Positions 8,228 to 17,022 of a stretch of 64,000 nucleotides of DNA are shown here, piece after piece. The stretch's first letter is position 1. Every line of letters starts with the position of its first letter. The notes under the pieces are model-generated. The model saw nothing but the letters and a program-made list of their open reading frames with translations, was not told the origin of the DNA and did not search any database. Origin of the DNA: Pseudarthrobacter oxydans (GTDB lineage Bacteria; Actinomycetota; Actinomycetes; Actinomycetales; Micrococcaceae); NCBI RefSeq assembly GCF_013314975.1, contig NZ_JABTYH010000002.1, positions 62,001-126,000 on the forward strand, in the 5' to 3' direction. The position numbers and the translations under genes are program-made.

Positions 8228-9952
8228 TCAGGGAACCATCCAGCCGAGGACGGGGGTTGACTGCAGGAAGATCAGCACGGTGATGAGCGCCAGGAGGCCT
8301 AGGCTCCAGCCGATGAGCTTGCGGAACAGGGTTCCCTCGGCACCGTCAAGGCCCACCGCAGCCGAGGCCACGGCCAGGTTCTGCAGGGACAACATCTTGC
8401 CCATCACGCCGGCGGAGGAGTTGGACGCAGCCATCAGCACGGGTGAAAGTCCGGTCTGCTCCGCTGCGGTGGCCTGCATCTGCCCGAACAACGAGTTGGA
8501 GGAGGTGTCCGAGCCGGTGAGTGCCACGCCGATCCAGCCGATCAGCGGCGAGAGCAGGGCGAAGAAGCCGCCGGCGGAGGCCAGGGCGAAGCCCAAAGTG
8601 GTGGTCTGGCCGGACAGGTTCATCACGAAAGAGAGGCCCAGCACGGCGGTGACGGTGACGATGGTCCAGCGCAGCTGCACCACGGTGTCGCGGTAGATGC
8701 GCAGGCCCTGGGATGTACTGATTTTGTAGAGCAGCATGGTAAGCAGGCCGGAGAACAGCAGCAGGGTGCCGGTGGCCTTGAGGTGGTCCAGCTTGAACTT
8801 GGTGGCCGCCACCGGCTTGCCGGCCGAGTCCGTGATGTCCAGGCCGGGCCAGGCGAACGTGACGCTGCCAACCTGGGTCAGCCAGGCCTTGACGGCAGGG
8901 ATCTGGGCCACGGAAAACACCGCAATGATGATCAGGTAGGGCGCGATCGCCATCCAGATCTGGCGCGGCCCGGGCCGCGAGTTGTCCGTGGGGATGGCGG
9001 GGTCTGCAGGCAGGGCGCTGCCGCCGCTGCCGCGTGCCGCCGTCGTACCTTCCTGGGCTGCGGAGCCGCCCGTTCCGCCGGCGCTGACGACGGCGGGGAC
9101 CGCAGCAGCCTCCACGGCGCCGCCCATGCCCACGGTTTCCTTCGGCTGCCAGACCTTCAGCATGAGCAGGACCGCGGCCACGGTGACGACGGCGGCGACG
9201 ACGTCCGTGAGTTCCACGGCGAAGTAGTTGGAGGTGACGAACTGGGCCAGGCCGAAGGCGGCGCCTGCCACCAGTGCCACGGGCCAGGTCTGCTTGACGC
9301 CGCGGCGGCCGTCCACGATGAACACCAGCAGCAGCGGGACGATCAGGGCGATGAACGGCGTCTGGCGTCCGGCCATGGCGGACAGCTCATTCAGGGTCAG
9401 GCCGGTGACGCCGTTGAGGGCAATGATGGGTGCGGCCATGGCGCCGAATGCCACGGGAGCGGTGTTGGCCAGCAGCGAGACAATTGCGGACTTCAGGGGT
9501 TTCATGCCGGCGGCCATCAGCATGGCGGCGGAAATTGCCACGGGTGCGCCGAAGCCGGCCAGCGACTCAAGCAGCGCACCGAAGCAGAAGGCGATGAGGA
9601 TGGCCAGGATCCGGAGGTCGTTGGAGATGGAACGGATGGTGCGCCCCAGAACCTCGAACCACGGCGTGGCCACGGTGAGCCGGTAGATCCAGAGCGCGTT
9701 CACCAGGATCCACAGGATGGGGAACAGCCCGTAGAAGATGCCGGCCGCCGTGGCGCTCAGGGCCTGGTTGACCGGCATCTGCCAGCCGACGACGGCCAGC
9801 ACCAGTGACAGGGCCAGGCCGGCCAGGGCGGCGAAAGGTGCTTTGACCTTGAAGACGCCAAGGAGGACGAAAAGCAGGACGAGGGGAAGTGCCGCGCAAA
9901 GGGCTGAAATCACGAGGGACCCGGCGAGGGGGTCGAGGATCTGCTGAAACAT
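8228..9952 (-). CDS. lldP: L-lactate permease family transporter
   Basis: A 574-aa polytopic membrane protein of the LctP/LldP family, with at least twelve hydrophobic segments and the conserved loops GFGAPVAISAAML and GSDTSSNSLFGQMQ that mark lactate/glycolate permeases. It imports lactate (or glycolate) by proton symport. The reading frame is open to 9979 (GTG), but ATG 9952 has GGAGA 4-5 nt upstream and fits the family N-terminus, so it was chosen. A low-complexity Ala/Gly/Thr loop of about 50 residues near position 270-310 is longer than usual. It is cotranscribed with the dehydrogenase that follows directly. Confidence 0.88.
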   Translation of the reverse strand: MFQQILDPLAGSLVISALCAALPLVLLFVLLGVFKVKAPFAALAGLALSLVLAVVGWQMPVNQALSATAAGIFYGLFPILWILVNALWIYRLTVATPWFEVLGRTIRSISNDLRILAILIAFCFGALLESLAGFGAPVAISAAMLMAAGMKPLKSAIVSLLANTAPVAFGAMAAPIIALNGVTGLTLNELSAMAGRQTPFIALIVPLLLVFIVDGRRGVKQTWPVALVAGAAFGLAQFVTSNYFAVELTDVVAAVVTVAAVLLMLKVWQPKETVGMGGAVEAAAVPAVVSAGGTGGSAAQEGTTAARGSGGSALPADPAIPTDNSRPGPRQIWMAIAPYLIIIAVFSVAQIPAVKAWLTQVGSVTFAWPGLDITDSAGKPVAATKFKLDHLKATGTLLLFSGLLTMLLYKISTSQGLRIYRDTVVQLRWTIVTVTAVLGLSFVMNLSGQTTTLGFALASAGGFFALLSPLIGWIGVALTGSDTSSNSLFGQMQATAAEQTGLSPVLMAASNSSAGVMGKMLSLQNLAVASAAVGLDGAEGTLFRKLIGWSLGLLALITVLIFLQSTPVLGWMVP

Positions 9953-9999
9953 GTGTCTCCAGATTGTGTTAGGCGTCACAACACCGTGGCGCCCTTCGA

Positions 10000-10010
10000 T
10001 TGTCTAACAA
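10000..10010. promoter_or_regulatory. LldR/FadR-type operator
   Basis: TTGTCTAACAA lies between the divergent lldP and GntR genes. It fits TNGTNNNACNA, the site known for LldR-type GntR regulators, with arms TTGT/ACAA. It sits 48 nt upstream of the lldP ATG and 82 nt upstream of the regulator GTG, so one bound dimer could control both directions. The actual promoters were not identified. Confidence 0.6.
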
Positions 10011-10091
10011 GTACACATGTTGGTCAAGTATCGATGTTGTTCTGTCTGGCAAGATGAAGTACGTCGGAAAGAACCATGGGAGGGAACGCAC

Positions 10092-10784
10092 GTGCCCGGT
10101 CGCATTGCAGCAGTCTCCATCGTGGAGGCGATCGCCGCAGATCTGCGGAGCCGCGTCTTCTCCGGTGAGCTCGGTTCCGGGGAGGCGCTCACCGAGACGG
10201 ACGTCGCTTCCACCTACGAGGTGGCCCGCCCCACCGCCAAAGCCTCCATTGAAAAGCTCGTGGCCGAAGGGCTGCTGGACAGGGGAACGCACAAGACGGC
10301 ACGCGTGGTGGATCTGGGACCGGAGTCGGTCCGGGACATCTACCTGGCCAGGGCCTACCTGGAAAGCGAAGTGCTCCGCCGGCTTGCCTCCGGCCGGACC
10401 GTTCCGGCCGGAGCCGTGCAGGCGAACAAGGACATTGCCGCAGTGAAGAGCGGAGCGCCGCTGGACGTGGTGGAACCGGACATGAGGTTCCACACCAGCC
10501 TGATCGATGCTGTGGGCAATACGCGCATCAGCAAGATGTACCGGTCGCTCGTTGGGGAAGTCCGCCTGTGCATGTCCCGTGTACAGTCGCTGCACCTCCT
10601 CGACACCGCCCTGATCCAGGCGGAGCACCAGAGGCTGCTGGAACTGATTGAGGAAGGCCGGGGCGACGAGGCCGCCGGCCTGCTCGACGTCCATTTGGGG
10701 CGCGCCCGTGAACGGCTGGTCGCTGCAATGGGTGGCGAGGCCGGACCTGAAGCCCAGTTGCCGTCCGACCTGGTAGCCGAGTAA
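10092..10784 (+). CDS. GntR/FadR-family regulator of lactate genes
   Basis: A 230-aa regulator with an N-terminal winged helix (SIVEAIAADLRSRVFSG to EKLVAEGLLDRG) and a C-terminal FCD ligand-binding domain. The metal/carboxylate-binding residues of FCD proteins are present: Asp and His in DMRFHTSL, His in AEHQRL, His in LLDVHLGRA. GTG 10092 is preferred because GGGAGGG lies 6-8 nt upstream; the frame also opens at 10017 without a site. It is transcribed away from lldP and the dehydrogenase and most likely represses them until lactate binds. Confidence 0.82.
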   Translation: MPGRIAAVSIVEAIAADLRSRVFSGELGSGEALTETDVASTYEVARPTAKASIEKLVAEGLLDRGTHKTARVVDLGPESVRDIYLARAYLESEVLRRLASGRTVPAGAVQANKDIAAVKSGAPLDVVEPDMRFHTSLIDAVGNTRISKMYRSLVGEVRLCMSRVQSLHLLDTALIQAEHQRLLELIEEGRGDEAAGLLDVHLGRARERLVAAMGGEAGPEAQLPSDLVAE

Positions 10785-10788
10785 CGAG

Positions 10789-10805
10789 CCTGGCTGTATG
10801 CCAGG
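10789..10805 (+). terminator. Weak hairpin after the GntR gene
   Basis: CCTGGC-TGTAT-GCCAGG forms a 6-bp stem 5 nt after the regulator stop, and a second small hairpin (ACTCAT/ATGAGT) follows at about 10807-10825. No T-run is present, so a terminator role is tentative. Confidence 0.3.
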
Positions 10806-10967
10806 TACTCATGCGCCGGATGAGTCGGGGAGCCGCGTAAGCCGTGCCGCGTGCAAGGGGCTGAACGGACGTCGCCCTGGAAGTCATAGTGGGAGGATCG
10901 CTAGGATTCGCTATTTCCCGTCGATAGTCTGGGACAGGACGCCACGCGACGGAGGGTCAGTGAGAAC

Positions 10968-11792
10968 GTGATCGAAGCAGTTGCTGCCGTCATCGGCCGG
11001 AACAACGTCACCATATCCGGCCGGGATGATGGGCCTGTCATGATGTTTGCCCACGGTTTCGGCTGCGACCAGGCTATGTGGCGGAAGCTGCTGCCCTATT
11101 TCGCTGACGATTACCGGCTGGTGCTCTTTGATCATGTTGGCGCAGGACACTCCGACATCAGCGCCTATGACTGGGAGAAGTACGGGTCCCTGAACGGGTA
11201 CGCGTCGGACCTGCTGGAGATTTGCGCCGCCCTTGAACTTGAGGACGTCATCCTGGTGGGCCACAGTGTCAGCACCATGATCGCCGTGATCGCCGCCGTG
11301 CAGGACCCCAGCCGCTTCTCCCACCTGGTCCTGCTTGCTCCTTCGCCCCGTCATACGGATGACCCGTACGACGGCTACGTGGGCGGCTTTTCGCGGGAAG
11401 ACATCGAGGGCCTGCTGGCATCTCTGGACAGCGACTACTTCGCCTGGGCCGCGGCCTTGGCCCCCGTGGTGATGGGCAACCCGCAGGAGCCCGAATTAGC
11501 GGAGGACTTGCGCGTTAGCTTCTGCCGGACAAATCCGACCATCGCACGGCACTTCGCGGGGGTAACTTTCTTCTCCGACACCCGCCCTGAACTGAAAAAG
11601 GTACGCACCAGCTGCCTGATACTGCAGTGCTCCAACGATCGGCTTGCCCCGCCGGAAGTGGGTGCCTACCTGCACAAGAATCTGGAACACAGCACCCTGG
11701 TGCAGCTCCAGGCCACCGGGCACTGCCCCCACGTCAGTGCCCCGGAGGAAACAGCCCGGGCGATTCTGCACTACCTCGACCCCCGCTCCTGA
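10968..11792 (+). CDS. RsbQ-type alpha/beta hydrolase
   Basis: A 274-aa alpha/beta hydrolase closest to the RsbQ / karrikin-receptor-like group. Visible features are the oxyanion region AHGFGCDQAMWR, the nucleophile elbow GHSVS (Ser about 98), DHVGAGHSD, the acid in CSNDRLAPP and the catalytic His in ATGHCPH. RsbQ of Bacillus supports the stress phosphatase RsbP; no RsbP-like partner is in this window, so the role here is open. The start is GTG 10968, with GGAGGG about 11 nt upstream. It is convergent with the next gene. Confidence 0.8.
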   Translation: MIEAVAAVIGRNNVTISGRDDGPVMMFAHGFGCDQAMWRKLLPYFADDYRLVLFDHVGAGHSDISAYDWEKYGSLNGYASDLLEICAALELEDVILVGHSVSTMIAVIAAVQDPSRFSHLVLLAPSPRHTDDPYDGYVGGFSREDIEGLLASLDSDYFAWAAALAPVVMGNPQEPELAEDLRVSFCRTNPTIARHFAGVTFFSDTRPELKKVRTSCLILQCSNDRLAPPEVGAYLHKNLEHSTLVQLQATGHCPHVSAPEETARAILHYLDPRS

Positions 11793-11814
11793 CAGGTGAC
11801 CTGCAGATCCGGGT

Positions 11815-13047
11815 TCAGGCGAGTTTGCGTACCTGGTAGGTGTGGCCGGCCGCGCGGAGCCGCTCTATGAGCACGTTGCCGAGTGCCGTGGCCGGTGTCA
11901 GCGACCCTTTCGCGGGCGGCAGCCGGTCACCGTCGAGGGCAAGAGCGAGTGCTGTCTCCCCTGCCATCACGGCGGTGGCGGCATAGCCGGGATCACCGGG
12001 GCCAGCAGCAATCGCCTGGTAACGCTGGCCGTCCTCGGTGCGGGCGGTCACCTGGGAGTGGAACCAGCCCGCGGGCTGCATGCTGGTGCTCGGACCCGTG
12101 CCCGGTACCGGAAGAAAGCGGTCGAGCACCTTCCGGGTTGGTGGAAATGCCATCGCGCCCGTGAATGCCCGGAGCCCGAGTGCCATTGCCCTTGCGATGA
12201 CCGCTCCTGCCGGTCCGGGGGCCACCTCCATCACCTCGCCGTACTGAAGAGAGCGGCCATAGGCCCAGCCCTGCAATGCGTTGCTGCGGCGCACTATCCG
12301 GGTGTTGAACGGGGCCATGATGAAAGGCGCGGTCCAGGTGCCGTCAGCGGAACGGCGCACAGGCCCGGCGTCAGGAGGCTGTGGTGTCGTCGGCTCCCGT
12401 GTGCGGTCGGGGCTCAGGGCGAAGGGGTCAGCGACTAATGACTGCAGGGCGGTGCTCGATCGCATCGCATCGAGCTGCCCGCGCATCGATTCCAGCGTGC
12501 CTCCGCTGATGCCGGCCTTGGCCCTCGCAACGAGTTGCACTTCGGCCAGACCGCCAGCGCCATCGGCTACTGCCGCCTGATGCAGCAGCAGTACGGCGAG
12601 GTCAGACGGCACGGAGTCGTAGCCGCAGGAGTGCACGATCCGTGCCCCGGTCGTCCTGGCCAGGGCGTCGTAGCGATCGATCGCCTCCCGGATGAAGGAC
12701 ACCTCACCGGCGAGGTCGGCGTAGTGGGTACCGGCCCGGGCGCAGGCCTCGACGACAGGCAGTCCGTGTTTCGCGTAGGGACCGACGGCGGTGCAGAGCA
12801 CGCGGGTGTTCGCAGCCAGGGCGGCGATTGAGTCCGCTTCCCCCGAGTCGGCTTCGATGAGGGCCCACCCGTGCGCCGCGGCCGGCAACTCGGACCGAAG
12901 CGCCTCGAGCCTGGACGTGGACCGGCCAGCGAGCCCGACCCGCATCCCGGCCGGTGCATGCTCGGCGAGGTAGGCGGCGATCAGCCTGCCAACGAAACCC
13001 GTCGCTCCATAAAGAACGAGGTCATGTTCCCGAGATGAGGTGTCCAT
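11815..13047 (-). CDS. Saccharopine dehydrogenase-like reductase
   Basis: A 410-aa protein with a Rossmann NAD(P)-binding N-terminus (LYGATGFVGRLIAAYLA) and the family blocks TAVGPYAKHGLPVVEACA, GTHYADLAGE and HSCGYDSVPSD. These define the saccharopine-dehydrogenase-like / trans-acting enoyl reductase group, widespread in actinobacteria and in some cases involved in lipid reduction. True lysine-pathway saccharopine dehydrogenase is unlikely. GAAAGG lies about 8 nt upstream of ATG 13047. It starts 30 nt after the metH stop on the same strand, so read-through from metH is possible. Confidence 0.8.
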   Translation of the reverse strand: MDTSSREHDLVLYGATGFVGRLIAAYLAEHAPAGMRVGLAGRSTSRLEALRSELPAAAHGWALIEADSGEADSIAALAANTRVLCTAVGPYAKHGLPVVEACARAGTHYADLAGEVSFIREAIDRYDALARTTGARIVHSCGYDSVPSDLAVLLLHQAAVADGAGGLAEVQLVARAKAGISGGTLESMRGQLDAMRSSTALQSLVADPFALSPDRTREPTTPQPPDAGPVRRSADGTWTAPFIMAPFNTRIVRRSNALQGWAYGRSLQYGEVMEVAPGPAGAVIARAMALGLRAFTGAMAFPPTRKVLDRFLPVPGTGPSTSMQPAGWFHSQVTARTEDGQRYQAIAAGPGDPGYAATAVMAGETALALALDGDRLPPAKGSLTPATALGNVLIERLRAAGHTYQVRKLA

Positions 13048-13077
13048 AACTGCAGCCTTTCACAGCGGCACTGCAAC

Positions 13078-16000
13078 TCACACCTTGAAGTACTTGGCCT
13101 CCGGGTGGTGGAACACGAACGCGTCGGTGGACTGCTCGGGGTGCAGCATCAGCTCATCGCTCAGGATCACGCCCATCCGCTCGGGCTTCAACAGCTCGGT
13201 CACCTTGCGGCGGTCCTCCATGTCCGGGCACGCGGGGTAGCCGAGTGAGAACCGCGCACCGCGGTACTCGAGCTTGAAATACCCTGCGGTGTCCTTCGGC
13301 TCCTCGGCCGCGAAGCCCAGCTCCTTGCGGATCCGCGCGTGCCAGAACTCCGCCAGCGCCTCGGTGAGCTGCATGACCAGGCCGTTGAGCTCGTAGTAGT
13401 CGCGGTACTGGTTGGCGGCGAACATCTTGGAGGTGAACTCCTCGATCTTCGAGCCGGCGGTGACCAGCTGGACGGGCAGCACGTCGATCTGGCCGGATTC
13501 GCGGGACTTCACAAAGTCGGCCAGGCACAGGTGCCGGTCGCGGCGCTGGCGCGGGAAGTTGAAGCTCAGCCGGTCGGTGCCGATCGGACCGCCTGAACCA
13601 CCGTCCGGGGCGAGGAGCCCCGCAGTGCCCAGGACGCCGTCGCGATCCTCCCCATGGTGCAGCACCACCACCTGCTCCCCCTCAGAAACCACCGGGAAGT
13701 AGCCGTAGGCGACGGACGCGTCCAGCATGCCCTCGCCGAGGATGCGGTCCAGCCAATAGCGCAGGCGCGGCCGGCCCTCGCGTTCCACCAGCTCCTCGTA
13801 GGAGGCGCCGTCCTCGCCACGGCCGGGCTTGAGCCCCCACTGCCCCATGAAGGTGGCGCGCTCGTCAAGGAAGGCGGCGTACTCGTGGAGCGAGACGCCG
13901 CGCACGATGCGCGTGCCCCAGAACGGCGGCGCGGGTACCGGGTTGTCGGTGGCGACGTCGGACCGGCCGGGCATCGCTTCCGGCTCGGTGACCGTGAACT
14001 TCGCGCCGCCCTTGTGGATGCGCTTCTTCAAAGGCGGAAGGCCGACGTCGTCCGGTGATTCGCCGCGGGCCACGCGGACCAGCGGCTCCATGAGGGCGAG
14101 GCCCTCGAAGGCGTCCTTGGCGTACCGGACCACGCCGTCAAACTGCTCGGCCAGGTCCTGCTCCACGTAGGCGCGGGTCAGGGCTGCGCCGCCGAGGATC
14201 ACGGGCCACTTCTTCGCCAGGCCGCGCGACTGCAGCTCCGCGAGGTTTTCCTTCATCACCACGGTGGACTTCACCAGCAGCCCGGACATGCCGATCACGT
14301 CCGCGTTGTGCTCCTCCGCCGCAGCCATGATCTCGGCGATGCCCTGCTTGATGCCGATGTTGACCACTTTGTAGCCGTTGTTGGTGAGGATGATGTCCAC
14401 CAGGTTCTTGCCGATGTCGTGCACGTCGCCGCGGACGGTGGCGATCACCATGGTGCCCTTGCCGGAGGAATCTGACTTCTCCATGTGCGGCTCGAGCAGG
14501 GCGACGGCGTTCTTCATCACCTCGGCGGACTGCAGCACGAACGGCAGCTGCATCTCGCCGGCGCCGAAGCGCTCGCCCACCACCTTCATGCCTTCGAGGA
14601 GGTGGTCGTTGATGATGCCGAGCGGGGTCATGCCCTCGCTGCGGGCCAGGTCCAGGTCCTCTTCGAGGCCCTTGCCTTCGCCGTCGATGATGCGCCGCTC
14701 CAGGCGGGCGCCGGTGGGCAGTGCCGCGAGTTCGGCGGCGCGCTGGTCCTTGAGCGCTGCGGTGTCGACGCCGGCGAACATGTCCAGCATGATGGCCAGC
14801 GGGTCGTAGGTGGTGTTGCCGTCGGTGTCGTATTCGCGGCGGTCATAAACGAGGTCCAGGGCCACCTTGCGCTGCTCGTCCGGCAGAGAGGCGAGCGGCA
14901 CGATCTTGGCGGCGTCGATGATGCCGCTGGTCAGGCCCGCCTGCACGGCCTCGTGCAGGAACACGGAGTTCAGGACGATGCGCGCGGCCGGGTTCAGGCC
15001 GAACGAGACATTGGAGACGCCGAGCGTGGTGTTGATCCCGGGGTACTTGGTGGTGATCTGGCGAATGGCCTCGATGGTTTCGATGCCGTCGCGGCGGGTT
15101 TCCTCCTGGCCGGTGGCGACGGGGAAGGTCAGGGCGTCCACGATGATGTCCTCGACGCGCATCCCCCACTCGCCCACCAGGGCGTCGACGAGGCGGGAGG
15201 CGATGGCCACTTTGCCCTCGGTGGTGCGGGCCTGACCCTGTTCGTCGATGGTCAGGGCGATCACGGCGGTGCCGTGTTCCTTCACCAGCGGCATGATGCG
15301 CGCGAAGCGGCTGTCCGGGCCGTCACCGTCCTCGTAGTTGACGGAGTTGACCACCGGCCGGCCGCCGATGAGTTCCAGGCCGGCCTGCAGCACGGGCGGT
15401 TCGGTGGAGTCGATGACGAGCGGGAGGGTGGAGGCCGACGCGAAACGCGAGACGACCTCCTTGATGTCAGCGACGCCGTCGCGCCCCACGTAGTCGATGC
15501 AGACGTCCAGCAGGTGCGCGCCCACGCGGATCTGCTCGCGGGCGATGTCCACGCAGTCGTCCCAGCGCTCTTCGAGCATCGCCTGGCGGAATGCCTTGGA
15601 GCCGTTGGCGTTGGTGCGTTCACCGATGGCGAGGTAGGAGGCGTCCTGGTCGAAGTTCACGTGCTGGTAGAGGGAGGCGACGCCGGCCTCGCGCTCGGTG
15701 GGGACGCGGGCGGGGCCGGTGCTGCCGGCTCCCGTCTCGCGTGTGCGGAAGGGTGCAAGGCGTTCGACGACGGCGGCCATGTGCTCCGGCGTCGTACCGC
15801 AGCAGCCGCCCACCAGGCCCAGGCCGAACTCGCGCACGAACTGCTCGTGGGCGGTGGCCAGTTCGGTGGGGGTGAGCGGGTAGTGCGCGCCGTTGGCGCC
15901 GAGGATGGGCAGGCCGGCGTTGGGCATGCAGGCGATGGCCACGGAGGACTGCTTGGAGAGGTGGCGGAGGTGCTCGCTCATCTCGTCCGGGCCGGTGGCG

Positions 16001-16719
16001 CAGTTCAGGCCGATGGCGTCGACGCCGAGCGGTTCGAGGGCGGTGAGCGCGGCGCCGATTTCGGAGCCCATGAGCATGGTTCCGGTGGTTTCGACCGTCA
16101 CCTCGACGAAGATGGGGAGGCGGATTCCCTTGGAGACGATGGCCTGCTTGCAGCCGTTGACCGCGGCTTTGGTCTGCAGGAGGTCCTGGCTGGTTTCGAT
16201 GAGGAACGCGTCCGCGCCGCCGTCGATGAGGCCCTCGGCCTGCAGGGCGAAGGTCTGCTTGAGGTAGTCGTAGCTGGTGTGTCCGAGGCTGGGGAGCTTG
16301 GTGCCGGGGCCCATGGAGCCGAGGACCCAGCGCATCCGGCCGTCGGTTTCTTCCGCGGCTTCGGCGCGTTCGCGGGCGATCTTGGCGCCCTTGAGCGCGA
16401 GTTCTGTGATGCGGTCGTCGATTCCGTAGTCGGAGAGGTTGGACCAGTTGGCGCCGAAGGTGTTGGTTTCCACCGCGTCAATGCCGGTGGCGAAGTAGGC
16501 GTCGTGGATGTCCCCGATGACGTCCGGGCGCGTGTCATTGAGGATCTCGTTGCAGCCCTCGAGGTTCTGGAAGTCCGTTTCGAGCGACAGGTCCCGGCCC
16601 TGCAGCATGGTGCCCATGGCGCCGTCGGCAATAACCACGCGGTGGTTCACGGCGTCCAGCAGCTCCTGCGAACGGGCAGGGCGGGGCACGGACTCAATAT
16701 CAAGCGCAAAACGAGGCAT
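13078..16719 (-). CDS. metH: Cobalamin-dependent methionine synthase
   Basis: A full-length 1213-aa MetH. Domains in order: homocysteine-binding TIM barrel (zinc ligands in GLNCATG near residue 238 and GGCCGTTPEH near 304), pterin-binding barrel (IGERTNANGSKAF), cobalamin cap and Rossmann domain with the B12-ligand motif VHDIGKN (His about 767), and the C-terminal AdoMet reactivation domain. It methylates homocysteine from 5-methyl-tetrahydrofolate via methylcobalamin. ATG 16719 has no clear Shine-Dalgarno sequence; a TAACCT box lies 6 nt upstream, so the mRNA may be leaderless. A strong hairpin sequence lies 53-88 nt upstream. Confidence 0.95.
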   Translation of the reverse strand: MPRFALDIESVPRPARSQELLDAVNHRVVIADGAMGTMLQGRDLSLETDFQNLEGCNEILNDTRPDVIGDIHDAYFATGIDAVETNTFGANWSNLSDYGIDDRITELALKGAKIARERAEAAEETDGRMRWVLGSMGPGTKLPSLGHTSYDYLKQTFALQAEGLIDGGADAFLIETSQDLLQTKAAVNGCKQAIVSKGIRLPIFVEVTVETTGTMLMGSEIGAALTALEPLGVDAIGLNCATGPDEMSEHLRHLSKQSSVAIACMPNAGLPILGANGAHYPLTPTELATAHEQFVREFGLGLVGGCCGTTPEHMAAVVERLAPFRTRETGAGSTGPARVPTEREAGVASLYQHVNFDQDASYLAIGERTNANGSKAFRQAMLEERWDDCVDIAREQIRVGAHLLDVCIDYVGRDGVADIKEVVSRFASASTLPLVIDSTEPPVLQAGLELIGGRPVVNSVNYEDGDGPDSRFARIMPLVKEHGTAVIALTIDEQGQARTTEGKVAIASRLVDALVGEWGMRVEDIIVDALTFPVATGQEETRRDGIETIEAIRQITTKYPGINTTLGVSNVSFGLNPAARIVLNSVFLHEAVQAGLTSGIIDAAKIVPLASLPDEQRKVALDLVYDRREYDTDGNTTYDPLAIMLDMFAGVDTAALKDQRAAELAALPTGARLERRIIDGEGKGLEEDLDLARSEGMTPLGIINDHLLEGMKVVGERFGAGEMQLPFVLQSAEVMKNAVALLEPHMEKSDSSGKGTMVIATVRGDVHDIGKNLVDIILTNNGYKVVNIGIKQGIAEIMAAAEEHNADVIGMSGLLVKSTVVMKENLAELQSRGLAKKWPVILGGAALTRAYVEQDLAEQFDGVVRYAKDAFEGLALMEPLVRVARGESPDDVGLPPLKKRIHKGGAKFTVTEPEAMPGRSDVATDNPVPAPPFWGTRIVRGVSLHEYAAFLDERATFMGQWGLKPGRGEDGASYEELVEREGRPRLRYWLDRILGEGMLDASVAYGYFPVVSEGEQVVVLHHGEDRDGVLGTAGLLAPDGGSGGPIGTDRLSFNFPRQRRDRHLCLADFVKSRESGQIDVLPVQLVTAGSKIEEFTSKMFAANQYRDYYELNGLVMQLTEALAEFWHARIRKELGFAAEEPKDTAGYFKLEYRGARFSLGYPACPDMEDRRKVTELLKPERMGVILSDELMLHPEQSTDAFVFHHPEAKYFKV

Positions 16720-16771
16720 CTAAACAGGTTACGTGTGGGGGCCGGAACGTTGCGCTGTGTGTCCGTGTACT

Positions 16772-16807
16772 ACGGCAGGGGGATGCAATTTGCCATGCCC
16801 CTGCCGT
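16772..16807. repeat. Long inverted repeat upstream of metH
   Basis: ACGGCAGGGG (16772-16781) pairs perfectly with CCCCTGCCGT (16798-16807), and the inner part ATGCAA/TTGCCAT extends the pairing with one bulge. It lies between two divergent genes, so an ordinary terminator is not expected, and no T-run follows on either strand. It could be an operator, or a structured leader if metH transcription starts further upstream. It matches no riboswitch class I know. Confidence 0.5.
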
Positions 16808-17022
16808 CCCAAGTGCTGACACTCATGTTCGTCCGTCCCGTCAACATTCTCAAGCAGGCGGCACTTCAACCGCGGCGCCCTTGGTCAAATGCGGGGGCCA
16901 CATGCAGCTAACCCCGGCCGGACGGGCGAGGGTTTGAGTATCTTGCGTGCCAGCGACACCATCTGTGCACAGCTGCCCCATCTGATTCCCAATTTGCGGA
17001 ATGATCGTTGGATGATGATCAG

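Noticed and set aside
14485..16911. Long open frame (808 codons) on the + strand opposite metH
   Set aside because: Low-complexity Gly/Asp/Val/His-rich translation, antisense to a complete MetH; a GC-skew shadow.
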